A stretch of 64,000 bases of DNA from Hofstenia miamia (lineage: Eukaryota > Xenacoelomorpha > Acoela): contig SCFE01000063.1 of assembly GCA_004352715.1 (NCBI GenBank), positions 118,650 through 182,649 on the forward strand, in the 5' to 3' direction. The position numbers were made by a program, and so were the translations under genes. A model generated the notes under the pieces. It did no database searches, was not told the origin of the DNA, and saw only the letters and a program-made list of their open reading frames with translations. Below are positions 11,342 through 23,500 of the stretch, piece after piece (the stretch's first letter is position 1; every line of letters begins with the position of its first letter).

Positions 11342-11621
11342 TTATTCAACAACCCATACTTAAAATCTAGTAATTTCTCCCTAGCCTGTTAGATTTATTG
11401 TATAGAATATTTTGCTTTTGTATGTATGTTTGTATTTTTTGACACTATTCAGATAAATTATCAGTTTTTAATTGTCAATATTAATCTGAATATCTTATCT
11501 TATTATTGTGTCATAGCATCATAAGGCTGTAATGATTTCGTTTGAATGAGCTATATTTAGACAATATGATGTGTTCAGAAACTGTCTTCTATTACAATTT
11601 TGGATATCAACCCTGTGACTT
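11342..11621. other. AT-rich spacer, nothing seen
   Basis: No coding or repeat signal that I can support before the inverted repeat begins near 11622. Confidence 0.5.
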
Positions 11622-11985
11622 TCATATAAGTAGTGATACAAGTCAAGATCCCGTCTCATTGGGACACCTTGAAGTTCTGTAACACTTAGCTGATTCATCA
11701 ATATTGGGGGAGTGGTTTTAATGACTCAGCCACTTGATTGACAGCTTACTAATGGGTTTTTAGTGACGTCAGATATTTTTAAGTATGTCTACTAATGGAT
11801 TTCAATTAGTAATGCTTTTAATTGATTTACATATTAGGGCCATTTTTTGGTATGAGTAATTTCACTTTGATAATATCACAATTGTTTGCATTACGCCATG
11901 TTAATATATACCTTATTATAACAACCCCTTTCGGGATACGTACACATAATATTACAAACATTTTCCATAATTTCGAGAAACTTAC
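11622..11985 (+). repeat. Polinton-like terminal inverted repeat, left copy
   Basis: From about 11622 to the gap this is the reverse complement of 13000-13390 with few differences. The right copy has about 45 extra bases from duplication of a GATATTATCA/GGCC module. The same family occurs at 1340-1705. Long terminal inverted repeats of several hundred bases fit a Polinton-like or other large DNA element whose middle is in the gap. Confidence 0.75.
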
Positions 11986-12985
11986 NNNNNNNNNNNNNNN
12001 NNNNNNNNNNNNNNNNNNNNNNNNNNNNNNNNNNNNNNNNNNNNNNNNNNNNNNNNNNNNNNNNNNNNNNNNNNNNNNNNNNNNNNNNNNNNNNNNNNNN
12101 NNNNNNNNNNNNNNNNNNNNNNNNNNNNNNNNNNNNNNNNNNNNNNNNNNNNNNNNNNNNNNNNNNNNNNNNNNNNNNNNNNNNNNNNNNNNNNNNNNNN
12201 NNNNNNNNNNNNNNNNNNNNNNNNNNNNNNNNNNNNNNNNNNNNNNNNNNNNNNNNNNNNNNNNNNNNNNNNNNNNNNNNNNNNNNNNNNNNNNNNNNNN
12301 NNNNNNNNNNNNNNNNNNNNNNNNNNNNNNNNNNNNNNNNNNNNNNNNNNNNNNNNNNNNNNNNNNNNNNNNNNNNNNNNNNNNNNNNNNNNNNNNNNNN
12401 NNNNNNNNNNNNNNNNNNNNNNNNNNNNNNNNNNNNNNNNNNNNNNNNNNNNNNNNNNNNNNNNNNNNNNNNNNNNNNNNNNNNNNNNNNNNNNNNNNNN
12501 NNNNNNNNNNNNNNNNNNNNNNNNNNNNNNNNNNNNNNNNNNNNNNNNNNNNNNNNNNNNNNNNNNNNNNNNNNNNNNNNNNNNNNNNNNNNNNNNNNNN
12601 NNNNNNNNNNNNNNNNNNNNNNNNNNNNNNNNNNNNNNNNNNNNNNNNNNNNNNNNNNNNNNNNNNNNNNNNNNNNNNNNNNNNNNNNNNNNNNNNNNNN
12701 NNNNNNNNNNNNNNNNNNNNNNNNNNNNNNNNNNNNNNNNNNNNNNNNNNNNNNNNNNNNNNNNNNNNNNNNNNNNNNNNNNNNNNNNNNNNNNNNNNNN
12801 NNNNNNNNNNNNNNNNNNNNNNNNNNNNNNNNNNNNNNNNNNNNNNNNNNNNNNNNNNNNNNNNNNNNNNNNNNNNNNNNNNNNNNNNNNNNNNNNNNNN
12901 NNNNNNNNNNNNNNNNNNNNNNNNNNNNNNNNNNNNNNNNNNNNNNNNNNNNNNNNNNNNNNNNNNNNNNNNNNNNNNNNNNNNN
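11986..12985. other. Assembly gap, 1000 N
   Basis: Exactly 1,000 N, lying between the left and right copies of the inverted repeat. Confidence 0.99.
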
Positions 12986-14055
12986 CAGGATTATAATGTA
13001 AGCTTCTCGAAATTATGGAAAATTAGTTTGTAATATTATGTGTACGTATCCCGAAAGGGTTGTTATAATAAGGTATATATTAACATGGCGTAATGCAAAC
13101 AATTGTGATATTATCAAAAATTAGTCATGCCAAAAAAATGGCCCGTGATATTATCAAAGTGAAATTACTCATACCAAAAAATGGCCCTAATATGTAAATC
13201 AATTAAAAGCATTACTAATTGAAATCCATTAGTAGACGTACTTAAAAATATCTGACGGCACTAAAAACCCATTAGTAAGCTGTCAATCATTAAAACCACT
13301 CCTCCAATATTGATGAATCAGCTAAGTGTTACGAGAACTTCAAGGTGTCCCAATGAGACGGGATCTTGACTTGTATCACTACTCATATATGCTATTGTTG
13401 AAATGCTACTCTTATGATTAGGTTTTAGATTTTCTATCAATTATGAGCACAACATCGCTTCTATTTGTTTTATTGTAGAGGCAAGTATGATTTCTATATG
13501 TTCAAAATTTAAATTTAGAATGAATAATTTACCAGGAAGAATTTTCATGATAATTTGTAAGCCATTTTTCGGACAAATTTAAGCCAAGATCGTATACGAA
13601 ATTTTGTATTAAGTATTTTTTGCATTAAAGTTTGAAATCTAATATGAATATATTTAGTAGTATAATTAACGTTTATTAGTGCATGGTATGTATTCTTAAG
13701 TATATCAATTTAAACGAAAAAAATAATATTCCAAGATGACATCCATGCTAGCTAAAAACAGTTTTAAAGTTAATTTCAAAAAGTTTTGTTATGTATACCC
13801 ACTTTCCTGTAGATTGTCACAAGTTATTTAAGTCCAATTTTCAGGTAAAAGTTACTTCCCAATGCATGTAATTCGTTATATAGCAAATCAGTTCAGGTGC
13901 ACTTTCGTCTACCAGAATTTTGAAAAGGACATCCAGGTTTGTTAACAGTCTCTTTTTTTGAGAGGCATTGTGGGGGTTATTCAAGTTTTCGGAACCAACT
14001 ATTGGTATCCCTGACATTTTTAAATCTCTCAATTTCTTTGTAAAGCTTTTTTATT
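12986..14055. repeat. 1070-bp direct repeat, copy 1 (inverted terminal repeat at its left)
   Basis: Essentially identical to 14513-15582, with one mismatch noticed at 12987. Its first 400 bases are the inverted partner of 11622-11985. Because copy 1 starts exactly at the gap edge, the true unit is probably 1,527 bp in tandem (offset 1527), with the first 457 bp of unit 1 hidden in the gap. Confidence 0.85.
13841..14032 (-). CDS. Small ORF in repeat copy 1, unknown
   Basis: An open frame of 63 codons starting at a TTG (14032). Its composition looks protein-like (for example SGIPIVGSENLNNPHNASQK and DVLFKILVDESAPELICYI). It has no recognisable domain. It may be the C-terminal end of an element gene. 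An identical frame lies in copy 2. It could also be chance in a repeat. Confidence 0.25.
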   Translation of the reverse strand: MRDLKMSGIPIVGSENLNNPHNASQKKRLLTNLDVLFKILVDESAPELICYITNYMHWEVTFT

Positions 14056-14512
14056 GTCTTCTTTCTGACGGTGTTATTATACATTAAACTGTTGTAATCT
14101 TTTTTGTTTAAAACTTACGAATGCGTTATCGAAGAATAGTTTTGCATAGCGAAATTGAATATTTTTACTTGTATATAAAATTTGTTTTACCTATTTACGA
14201 GTCATTGTATTTTTAACATTAATTGTTATATTGAAATGCAATCTCTCTTTGTTTAATTTCTGTTTAATATTTTCCACATGTATTAACGAAATAGTTTTAA
14301 AATAATTTGTTTGCTTAGAAACGAGAATATTGTTTATGTAAATGAAATTGTATAATTTTGAAAACAATGTGAAGTCATTTTGAAAAAAAAAATTCCCGAA
14401 AAGTGAGTTAAACGTACTTGCAAATTATGAAAAAAGAATTATTGGTTGGAAAAGTCGTGATATGATAAAACGTGTTACAATGAATTTTGACAAATGCGAT
14501 TTTGAAAGTTTC
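14056..14512. other. Spacer unique within the tandem unit
   Basis: AT-rich 457 bp between the two 1070-bp copies. Under the tandem model it is the first part of unit 2. No coding signal. Confidence 0.5.
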
Positions 14513-15582
14513 CCGGATTATAATGTAAGCTTCTCGAAATTATGGAAAATTAGTTTGTAATATTATGTGTACGTATCCCGAAAGGGTTGTTATAATAAGG
14601 TATATATTAACATGGCGTAATGCAAACAATTGTGATATTATCAAAAATTAGTCATGCCAAAAAAATGGCCCGTGATATTATCAAAGTGAAATTACTCATA
14701 CCAAAAAATGGCCCTAATATGTAAATCAATTAAAAGCATTACTAATTGAAATCCATTAGTAGACGTACTTAAAAATATCTGACGGCACTAAAAACCCATT
14801 AGTAAGCTGTCAATCATTAAAACCACTCCTCCAATATTGATGAATCAGCTAAGTGTTACGAGAACTTCAAGGTGTCCCAATGAGACGGGATCTTGACTTG
14901 TATCACTACTCATATATGCTATTGTTGAAATGCTACTCTTATGATTAGGTTTTAGATTTTCTATCAATTATGAGCACAACATCGCTTCTATTTGTTTTAT
15001 TGTAGAGGCAAGTATGATTTCTATATGTTCAAAATTTAAATTTAGAATGAATAATTTACCAGGAAGAATTTTCATGATAATTTGTAAGCCATTTTTCGGA
15101 CAAATTTAAGCCAAGATCGTATACGAAATTTTGTATTAAGTATTTTTTGCATTAAAGTTTGAAATCTAATATGAATATATTTAGTAGTATAATTAACGTT
15201 TATTAGTGCATGGTATGTATTCTTAAGTATATCAATTTAAACGAAAAAAATAATATTCCAAGATGACATCCATGCTAGCTAAAAACAGTTTTAAAGTTAA
15301 TTTCAAAAAGTTTTGTTATGTATACCCACTTTCCTGTAGATTGTCACAAGTTATTTAAGTCCAATTTTCAGGTAAAAGTTACTTCCCAATGCATGTAATT
15401 CGTTATATAGCAAATCAGTTCAGGTGCACTTTCGTCTACCAGAATTTTGAAAAGGACATCCAGGTTTGTTAACAGTCTCTTTTTTTGAGAGGCATTGTGG
15501 GGGTTATTCAAGTTTTCGGAACCAACTATTGGTATCCCTGACATTTTTAAATCTCTCAATTTCTTTGTAAAGCTTTTTTATT
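14513..15582. repeat. 1070-bp direct repeat, copy 2
   Basis: Matches 12986-14055 to the base apart from the gap edge. Identity ends sharply at 15582/14055 after TAAAGCTTTTTTATT. The absence of divergence means a very recent duplication or an assembly duplication. Confidence 0.85.
15368..15559 (-). CDS. Small ORF in repeat copy 2, unknown
   Basis: The same 63-codon frame as at 13841-14032, without differences. The comments there apply. Confidence 0.25.
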   Translation of the reverse strand: MRDLKMSGIPIVGSENLNNPHNASQKKRLLTNLDVLFKILVDESAPELICYITNYMHWEVTFT

Positions 15583-17525
15583 AATAATAACATGAAAATC
15601 TGGTGGTAAGATGGCGCAAAGAAAGTTGTCATTATCAGGAACATTAACCACTTGCTCATTTACCCAATTTTAGAAGATGCTTAGCGTTTGCATTCCGAAT
15701 TGAATGAAAAAAAGTTAATTCTTGCTAACGTCGCCAATTGTCCTTAATGAATACTAATTTTATGTATATTCCGATTGCGCATTCGCGCCACCAAGGCGAA
15801 CTCTAGATATTTAGAGTTGGCCGTTGTACCACAAATAGGCATATGTAAAACTATTGGAGTGAATTTAAGCAACAATATTAGGAAGCTTAAACTCCATGGT
15901 CCACGTGAAATTTAAGTAAAATTCGTAGCTCTAAGCAAAACCGAATGCCTTTTGACATTGCAATGCGCTTATTTGAAATGATAGCAAAGCTAAGGAAGTT
16001 CATGACACTATTTTTGAGGAAAGCATCACCTGACCCTGTTTGAGCATGAGACCGCAGTATTAAAGATGCTGATGTTCTAAAGAATGTTCCAAACTGTCGC
16101 AGCTAAAATATGTTTATTTTAGCAAAATAATTACTTGAGGAATTTCGGCTGACCAGAGATGAATATCTTAAACTTGGAAAGAATAACTGTAGATTTCAAT
16201 TAAACATTTTGTTACAATTTCTATTTCTCAAAATTTTTTTCTGATATGCCTAGTTTATACTTTATATAAATATACAATGCTACACATATATTTTCCTGTT
16301 ACAGAAACATTCAAATAATCGCTTTTAGTACCGGTAATTTTAATACCTAATTCTGTCTATTACTCAAATATTGATGCGAAAAACAACATATCTTACAAGA
16401 ATGTGCATTTGATGTTAATTATAATCAATTTTGAAAAAATAGTGTTATTGAGGAAATGCGAGTTATATTTTTTTACATACCAAAATGAAATGCAATAAGC
16501 TCCTATATTCATCAAATGATTCATAGACGGTTAATCCTGCTTTAAATATATTTCATAAAGAGGCGCAAGCGTTTACCATTGCGATATACCTAGCAGATCA
16601 CGGCGACACCATTTTCACTAGCACGCGTGTAAATCAGGGAAACGTAAGGCCCTTCAATATTTTGGGTCAGAATAAAAACGCTATCAATTAGATGGATTTC
16701 TACATATCAGAACTTGGCAGATTATCCATCACGATGTAGTACCACAAGTCTACCTCCACTAAACTTCAATTAACTCATTCAACTCAAAAGGTTTTTATTG
16801 TAAATATTATTTGATAAATTTGTTCAAGATTTTCAAGTTTATGGTGATTTCGCATAAATAATGCAATTTTGAAATTTCAGTTTAGTTTGTTTTTAGTTTT
16901 GCAGCTTTGTCACCTGAGTGAAGAAAGAATAAATTTCATTATGATATATCTTCAAACCAATAACTCAACATAACCCATTCCCTTTCCTTAATAATATTTC
17001 ACAACTAAACTCACTTGCAGCTTTGCATTGAGAGTACTGCAACAGCAACACGACCTAATCAGCATTGTCGATGGGCGAAGTGGATATGAAGATATTAATC
17101 GACACAATAACCAAAATTATTCAATCAAAGTCAATATGTGATACTAGTAAGCCTGTATAAAACGCAGCACAAAGTCAGTAGGGTAAGAGAAAAACATGAG
17201 AGTAATTATTGGTATTTTGAAATAGGCAGCTCCGAATTTTGGGTCTAAAAATCGTTCGAATTCCACTCTGAGCAGAACTATGAATACAACAGAGGCATTA
17301 ATTTTGTAAAAAACACAAACACCTATTTCCTGAAATGCATCTATAAAGATAAAATTTACTGAAGTATTATAAATCACGAATTACATTTATGATATCGCAT
17401 AGATACTTAGGTTTCTAGATGTATACAAATGGACAGACACCAACCCGTTTTCATTACTGATACTAATATTTTAATATCAACTAATACACTAACACTTAAA
17501 AAAATACTAAATTGTAAATAAAATT
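15583..17525. other. Intergenic sequence 3' of SUPV3L1, no gene seen
   Basis: AT-rich. No frame is supported by splice sites or similarity. It contains a GC-richer patch near 15765-15830 without recognisable content. Confidence 0.5.
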
Positions 17526-20500
17526 TTAATCACTATCTTGAAGGGGACGATTTTTCAGCGATTCTAAAATTTCTTGTCTAATTTCACTGACCATGTCATT
17601 GGTTAGAACACCACGAAGTACCAATTTACGAGTGTATGGTATATCTGTTAAGAAATCATCACATGTTAGCCGGTTGGATGTGTTAAAACGAAAATGTCTT
17701 GTTTCAATTGACTGATTACTGAAGCGTTTAGATGATGACCGAGTCGGCTGCACAATGCTCCCGATTTCGTCAAACCCCTAAAACAAGGAAGCATTAAACT
17801 CTGCTATCTCGCATTATTCACTGTTAGTGAATGTAGATGTCCTCTTCCGACATTGCAGTAACAAATATACACTAGACTATTCAAACTCCTAATGTCTACA
17901 TGAATATAGCATGTCAACTATTTTTAAATTTTTTTAAAGAATTCGATGGTTTCCTTGATTCAGAGATAGCTTTAAAATTTCAAAAACATTTAATTAAAAA
18001 TCATATTTTGGAAGAAATGACCCCGCTAAACAATCAAGCTTGGCTAAATTTAGTTGCTCTCAAAATCCTATATCATGAGCAATACCAAATCACACTTCAG
18101 AATAACTTATAACGTGATTATTTTTGTTAAAAATTTTCCTACATTGTACACCTCAATATTATATTTGTTAATTTTTTTCAACAAACGTTTTTTGAGAATA
18201 AACAGATTAGGTAAATTAAGAAATCATTATCACTTCCAAAATAGTCAATTCACTACACTAAAATAACTATTATTTATCACTATTGTATTGCTTCTGCGAC
18301 TCCGAAATGCATCACGTTCATTGTTAGTTTGATATTGACTAATAGAATTGTATTTATGTATACAACAACTGTAGATACAGGCACATCAAGAAAAAAGCAG
18401 TTCCAATAAGTAAATATTTATTTACATAAATTCAAGTATTTTTGATTTCAAGAGTAATATCAAACTTTGCTAACAATTAATTTCAAGATATGCTAACTTT
18501 ACATACATAACCCACCTTTTAGATATTCATTACATGTCATTATATTATATTAAAATTTTACATCTTCGTTCACAGACTAACCTTTGAAATGATATCATCT
18601 AATTCTTTTTGCATCACACGCACTTGATCAACATGTACAAAAATGTCGGGTAGACGATAGGAGAACCAACAATAAAGATCCATCACATCATGAACAGCCT
18701 CCAGAAAAGAAAGATGTGTTATCCGCTTGGGAGGGTTAAATGGCCATCCAATATTTTTGGCAAACCAGTCAGCAGTTGCAGCAATTCCATCTGAATAAGC
18801 ACGGGCGAACTTCAAAGTCATCGTACTGATTATGGCATGTCTTCGAACGTTGGTAGGGGAACAGCAAAATGTATAACGAACTCGAAGAGGAAGCTCGATT
18901 TTATCTATCAACTTGGCAATTGCCTAAATTCAACTAGAATTTCTACAATATTCATTATAGAAAATACCAATACCATGAAAATATTGCCAAAAAACTTAAA
19001 CGAATCTTAGGGTAAAAATTTTTTTCACACTAAAATTATGTCAAAATAATAAAGGTAGCAGCTAAAGCAAAAATAACCCATGACAATATCATTTAATGTA
19101 AGACATAAGTAAGACGAAGTTCAAAAGAAATCGTTAAGATTAGTAATCCAATAATTATATACAGGGAAAAACTAGCCTATTTTCAGGAAAACAAAATATC
19201 AGAATGAGAACATCGTTGTTTTCTTAGTAAGAAGCCAGGGTCAGGGACTGTATTTACTACAATGTATCTTAGGATTCTGCAGGAAGAAGCATAACTCATT
19301 AGTCCCAATTCCATCTCATGCCAGTTCCATGAAGTATTCAATTATATTTTGGAAAAATGGCAAAAAATTATATGTAATATTCTGAAATTCAACAAGCGAT
19401 GCTCACTTGTCTCCGCACGATTACTTCTGTTGACAAATTAGAACGCATCGCGAGTGTTAGATTTTGCAGCAGAATTTAAATTGGAACTTACGCAATGCTA
19501 ACATATTTTTGAAATCGTTAAATAACTTGACAGCATACTCGGCACTAATCATGTCTGCATAAGACTATGCATCACCTGCTTAATTTTTTTATCATGTTTT
19601 CACCAATTGAAAGATTAAGGGGGAATGAAAATAACCCAAAAGAAAGCTTTCCGTTGGAATGAGCCCTATATTCAAACACCCAGGACTCACATCATTCCTA
19701 ATTTACATTCTCAGAGTTATGATGTACACAACTTCCACAACTTTTTTAATCCATAGTGTAGTTACTAATGTTTTTCTGTGTTTTACTGCTATTTACTATT
19801 TTTAAACTGTATTGCAACGATGTATGATTTAAAACAAATGCACATTTCCAATGAAGTCAACCAACAGTGGATGGCAACGAATAGAAAATGACATTGATTA
19901 TTTGAAAATAGCAAAAATGAGTAACTAAACAAACAAATTGTTTAAGGACATTCAAAGTATTTTGTACGAAAATACAATTGGCATGCATGTGATATCTGAA
20001 ATTATGGTTTAACAAATAAATGTCTAAAGAAGCAGAAAATACCTGGAAATCATTCATATTAGAAATGAAGTAGTTTTCGCTAACAGTAGCGATTCCGCAA
20101 AAGATCTCGATAAGCTGCGATAAGGAAGAATCTGGAAGGTGATAAGAAAATGATTCTACTTGATCGGCAAGTGGACTTAAACCAGCTCGTTTAACTGGCT
20201 CAATGTCTTGATTCATCACCGAATGTAATATTTTTAAATTTTTATTTCCGATTGTAGTCACTTCCCCTTCCGGATAATGTGAACCGAATCGACCAGCTCG
20301 TCCAGCAATCTGTTTAACCTGATGAGGAGCAAGAACAACTTTTGAAGTCTAAATGCATAAACAATGTTAAACAAAGTAATCCGACATGTGGAATGCATAA
20401 AGCCCTTTTAATTAATAATGAGATTCAAAATTTGAAAGTTGTTAAAAACAATAAAAGTTTTGCATTGAGACTGATTTCAAAGCAAGACATGTCTACTTTG

Positions 20501-23500
20501 CAATAAATTGTTTATAACAGCATATTCTTCAAAAAACACAAAGATTAATTTTATGAAAACAAAGTTAGTATATTAAACTAAATGTAGCTTGTCACAATGT
20601 GTTAGAGATGTGCACCAACAGCTGGACTCGCCGCTATAGCTGTGGCTGAATTAACAAACATGTAGTCCTAAACGACCAAAAGTGCGTTATACAATTTTCC
20701 ACGTGTGATAACTGCATTATTTCAAAACTTTTTTAAAAAAAGAAACTAATTTCTCCTATTCCAAGCAGAATGAAAAAAGTGAGGTTGGAAATTCTCTACA
20801 AGACGACGTTGGGAACCAATCAAGGACGGCTGAGCTAAAAAACTCTTTAGTGAAGAAATACGACTTCTTGGTTTGATATGACTGGTGCTCGGCGGTTTCA
20901 TAAAAAATGAGTTCGGTTTCCGCTTGGGCTTTTTATCTAACTACTATTGGTATTAGAAAACGTAATTCAACAGAAACATGCCTTTCTAAAGTATATTTTC
21001 ATAACACTAAATTAAGTTGTTCGTCAAGTAAAAGATTATTACACTTTTCAACTTGGCAAGCATTTCGGCGTTTACTGCAAGAATACTGCATTGTTTCTTG
21101 GAAATAACATTCTAGGTTACTGTTGATGCTAAAAACCGAAAACTCGGGCTTTCAGTTTCCCCACTCGGCTAGATTTTTTCGGTATACAGCCGAAACCCAG
21201 CTTTTACCATTTTACCGCAAATATTTCCTTCACTTTGACAAAAATGCATAAAATCAACTCTAATGTCGTCTATAAAATTAAATTAGTACTATAAAAATTT
21301 AAAAAATTCACAATTGTCAATTTTTAGTGCAAAATGTCTAAAACAAATACATACTCTTCCTTCCACATCTACTTCAATTTTTTGCATGGAGTAAAATATC
21401 ATTCTCTTGATTGAAAGATTCAGTCCCATACCCACGGCATCAGAAGCAACTAAGATGTCCAGCGGGTCATCAGGATCGTTGAATCGACGAGCTTGGTCAT
21501 ATTTTGCGTTGGGAGGCATTGCACCATAGATTACAGCAAACCTTTTCCCCAGTGCGATAAGCTGCTGACAAATGGAGAAAATATCTTGTTTGTTAAAGGC
21601 CACAATACAATCACCAGGTTCCACGCTAAATTCAAATTTAGGTACACGACCTGAACCAACTGAGCAGAAAAAAACTTTAGAAATAAACAATTTTATGATT
21701 CTATTGATATTCAAGTACTACAATATAGCTTACAAATTTAACGAATCCAAGGCAGTGTTGGAAATTCTTAGTTTTGTGAGTCTGTCATACACTCGGAGCT
21801 CAAATTCATCACCGCAATCGTCGGCTAGTTTTTTAATGATTTCAACACCAGCTAATTCACCACAGACATGCACTTCTTCTGCCTGGACGCCCAGAAATGC
21901 ACGAGTCCAAGCCCAGCCTCTCTGTACGTCCCGCACAAGTTGAATTTCATCAATCACACAAACATCATACAACTGGTTACAATTGACCATTTCCACTGTG
22001 CAAGCGGAATGGTTTGAAGGTTCTCCGTTTGCATTAGCGAACAGACGTTCTTCACCGGTGACCAAATCACAATTCACACCTAAATTATCAATCACAGAAA
22101 AACATCAAATTGTTATATGGATGATTAGCTTAAGATACAAAACCCCAAATGGAGAGTTTCAATCGATTTAAATGATATGGATACATGAATCAATGATACA
22201 CAGCGGCCATTGTTCTTTTTTGGATTTGTACAGTGTAAAATTGCTTCACAATAACCCCAATTGACTTGAATCAGTTCGCATTCAAAATCGGAATCATGAA
22301 AAGGGCGATTTAGTATTTTAGGATTCAATGTAAAAATACTAGAGGCGCAATATACTCCCACTGTCTTCAGAAATGGCATGGCGAATTATTTTAAGTGCCA
22401 TACAAATTCTAGAGGTTGCTTAGACTTCTCAAAATGTATGTTAGGTAGTTTCTCAATTCTCTGACTAAGTCATCTACATCTAAACAGTGGTGCATCTAGG
22501 AAATTCTGGTGCTGGTGTATCGTCCTTTCCCAGTAATTAAATTACAATATTTTATATGCATTTACACGGTAAAATTGATACTAAATTTTAAGCCTATTTA
22601 TGTGTAACTCTATTCAGTTCAACAGTTCTTCAACTTAAAAATTCACTCTTTATAGAAACTCTCATGGTGTCATGTGGCATGAAAAATTCGGAAACCTTCA
22701 TAAGTAAACGATATGACGGAACATGTATTCACAACTGTGCCTGAAATTTAAAAGGTATCTTTGCTATTGGGAATGCTGTGGATATCAAAAATAAGTCACT
22801 TAAAGAACATAGTAAAACACATTATCTGCTATTTAGCTTTGGATTAAAGCGCAGTTATAAAAACCCCATGACTGAAAACTATACCTATAAATATATTTAC
22901 TTTAATATGCAGCAATATGCAATATAAATTTTATCAATATTTTCAGAGGGCGTATTTTCATGACTTGCTTCATTTTGAAAAATAATAATAAATACATGTA
23001 ATAAAGCTCTGGTAATTCGGCTCAGGTTAATGCAGTTAGGTATTTAATCATGATTTTTGAAATACAAACTATATCCATGTATATACTGTATATATATCAA
23101 ATCAGGAAATTTCAATTGTTTCGAAGGGCTTAACACCGATGTCACAAGTGTCGTATCGAAAACGAATTTTCAATAGGACAATAGAGTCATTCATCCATCA
23201 CTGATATCATCTTGTTTTTAAAAAATTATGAAGCATACCTAAGTCTTATAAACTCACTAAAAAATTCACATGACTAAAGCAGGGAAATATGCAGAAGACA
23301 ATACATTTTATCTTTGTCGCATTCGCAACGAAATTATGACGGTGGCCTTACCCATTGGAAGTTAAAAACCAGGTCTAGGTTTGAAAAAAAACTAATTTAT
23401 TACTATAATTTATGAAATTGATTCGGAATTAAGTAGCCTCAATGCTGTGGTTTTCAATATTTAAAAAAGTTCAATTTGATCGCATTTCTGATTCTGATGT

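Noticed and set aside
17144-17377. 77-codon minus-strand frame just 3' of SUPV3L1
   Set aside because: AT-rich, hydrophobic by composition, with no splice support or recognisable motif.
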